A stretch of 6,208 bases of DNA, taken from positions 1 to 6,208 of the forward strand of contig AWGX01000005.1 in NCBI GenBank assembly GCA_000495415.1, read 5' to 3'. The position numbers and the translations under genes are program-made. Numbering within the stretch: position 1 is the stretch's first letter; each line of letters begins with the position of its first letter. The stretch comes from Smithella sp. ME-1. Lineage in GTDB: Bacteria > Desulfobacterota > Syntrophia > Syntrophales > Smithellaceae. Under the pieces are notes generated by a model, which saw only the letters and a list, made by a program, of their open reading frames with translations, searched no databases and was not told where the DNA came from. This document shows positions 5,393 through 6,208 of this stretch, in pieces.

Positions 5393-6178
5393 ATGACAAC
5401 AAGAAAAAAGAAGAAAGAAAATCTTAAACCTCTTTCCGGAAAAACAGCAATTGTCACCGGTGCCAGTTCCGGCATTGGATGCGCCACCGCCCTGACACTG
5501 GCAGAGGCCGGCGCAGCAGTAGTTATTCAGGCACGGCGCAAAGACAGACTCACCAAAGTAGCATCGGATATTCAGGCAAAAGGTGGTAAGGTTCTAGCGT
5601 TGGAGGGTGATGCAAGCCTGACCTCCGATATAGACAGGTTGTTAGAACAGACATTAGAATGGAAAGAAGGCGGTCGCAAATACGATATTGTCGTGGTCAA
5701 CGCCGGTCGCGGATTGGCAGGCGGAACACTCACCAGCGATAACTATCAATGGGAAGATGTTTATCATACCAATGTGCTTGGCGCTGCCTACCTGATGCGT
5801 TCTGCAGCTAAATATTTTATCGGACGCAAGAAAGGAGACATTGTGGCCATCGGCTCCGTGGTGGGGCGAAATATCTCACCATTTAGCGCATTTTACGGCT
5901 CCAGTAAATTCGCCATCGGCGCCATCACGGAAGGACTGCGTCAGGAAATCTGCAAGTACGGAGTGCGGGTATCGTTGGTTATGCCCGGCATCGTAGTCAG
6001 CGAATTTCAAAAAGTTGCCGGTTACAATGAAGAGAATTTCTATAAAGGCATCTCTCATATGGGCAAGCTGCTCAAACCGCAGGCAATATCTGATGGTATT
6101 TGCTGGCTGCTTACTCAACCGCCTAATGTGAATGTGAGTGAGATTATCATACGACCAACAGGCCAAAACTACCCATGA
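5393..6178 (+). CDS. Short-chain dehydrogenase/reductase (classical SDR)
   Basis: The 261-residue NAD(P)-dependent oxidoreductase has a complete classical SDR signature. The cofactor loop TGASSGIG is at 22-29. ARRKDRL (47-53) after the second strand suggests NADP(H) preference because of its Arg residues. D73 (GDAS) would contact the adenine. NAG is at 103-105, and the catalytic tetrad is N127, S155, Y168 and K172 (YGSSK). MPGIVVSEF near 200 is the usual segment after the catalytic core. A Lys-rich start (TTRKKKKENLK) precedes the Rossmann fold and is not a signal peptide. Only one base separates it from the OsmC-like stop codon, so it is the last visible gene of the operon. The substrate cannot be predicted: the subfamily includes serine or 3-hydroxy acid dehydrogenases (YdfG-like) and ketoreductases. 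The aldehyde or ketone detoxification suggested by its neighbours is inference. Confidence 0.93.
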   Translation: MTTRKKKKENLKPLSGKTAIVTGASSGIGCATALTLAEAGAAVVIQARRKDRLTKVASDIQAKGGKVLALEGDASLTSDIDRLLEQTLEWKEGGRKYDIVVVNAGRGLAGGTLTSDNYQWEDVYHTNVLGAAYLMRSAAKYFIGRKKGDIVAIGSVVGRNISPFSAFYGSSKFAIGAITEGLRQEICKYGVRVSLVMPGIVVSEFQKVAGYNEENFYKGISHMGKLLKPQAISDGICWLLTQPPNVNVSEIIIRPTGQNYP

Positions 6179-6190
6179 TTCCGTATAAAT

Positions 6191-6206
6191 CAAAGCGCTA
6201 TCTTTG
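6191..6206. repeat. Short inverted repeat after the dehydrogenase, at the window edge
   Basis: CAAAG and CTTTG form a 5-bp stem around CGCTAT, 12 bases after the stop codon, with TT following before the window ends. It could be part of a terminator, but the continuation is not visible and the stem is short. Confidence 0.2.
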
Positions 6207-6208
6207 TT

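Overview
The window looks like a chromosomal piece of a Gram-negative bacterium, probably of the Desulfobacterota (former Deltaproteobacteria) or a close relative. The basis is gene order: a recX tail overlaps alaS, and the recA-recX-alaS order is known from that group. This assignment is an inference from synteny and general protein character, not from a database search. All supported genes are on the + strand.

Region 1 (1-2769) is housekeeping: the last 47 codons of a RecX-like recombination regulator, overlapping by 20 bases a complete alanyl-tRNA synthetase with catalytic, editing and C-terminal domains intact. Region 2 (2770-4336) is visibly more AT-rich (hand counts: 15 G+C in 60 at 2881-2940, 20 in 60 at 3781-3840). 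It holds three tightly packed genes: an MqsR-like RNase toxin, an MqsA-like zinc-ribbon protein with an excisionase-type helix-turn-helix and a long extra C-terminal tail, and an 88-residue protein of unknown function. The third start lies inside the end of the second gene behind a strong AGGAGGT site, so the two are probably translationally coupled. A perfect 7-bp dyad, GTTGACA-TT-TGTCAAC, sits on the start of the toxin gene and is a good operator or mRNA-hairpin candidate. This looks like an acquired three-gene toxin-antitoxin variant and is the most interesting part of the window.

Region 3 (4337-6178) is a probable stress or redox operon: a flavodoxin-fold NAD(P)H:quinone-type oxidoreductase, an OsmC/Ohr-family thiol peroxidase-like protein, and a classical short-chain dehydrogenase. 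The last two are separated by one base. A plausible sigma-70-type promoter (TTGAGA, 17 bp, TCTAAT) lies just before the first gene, in a spacer that also carries three copies of the 9-mer TCTAATAAT.

Both non-coding gaps are short (159 and 139 bases). No tRNA, rRNA, CRISPR array, transposase or integrase gene is visible.
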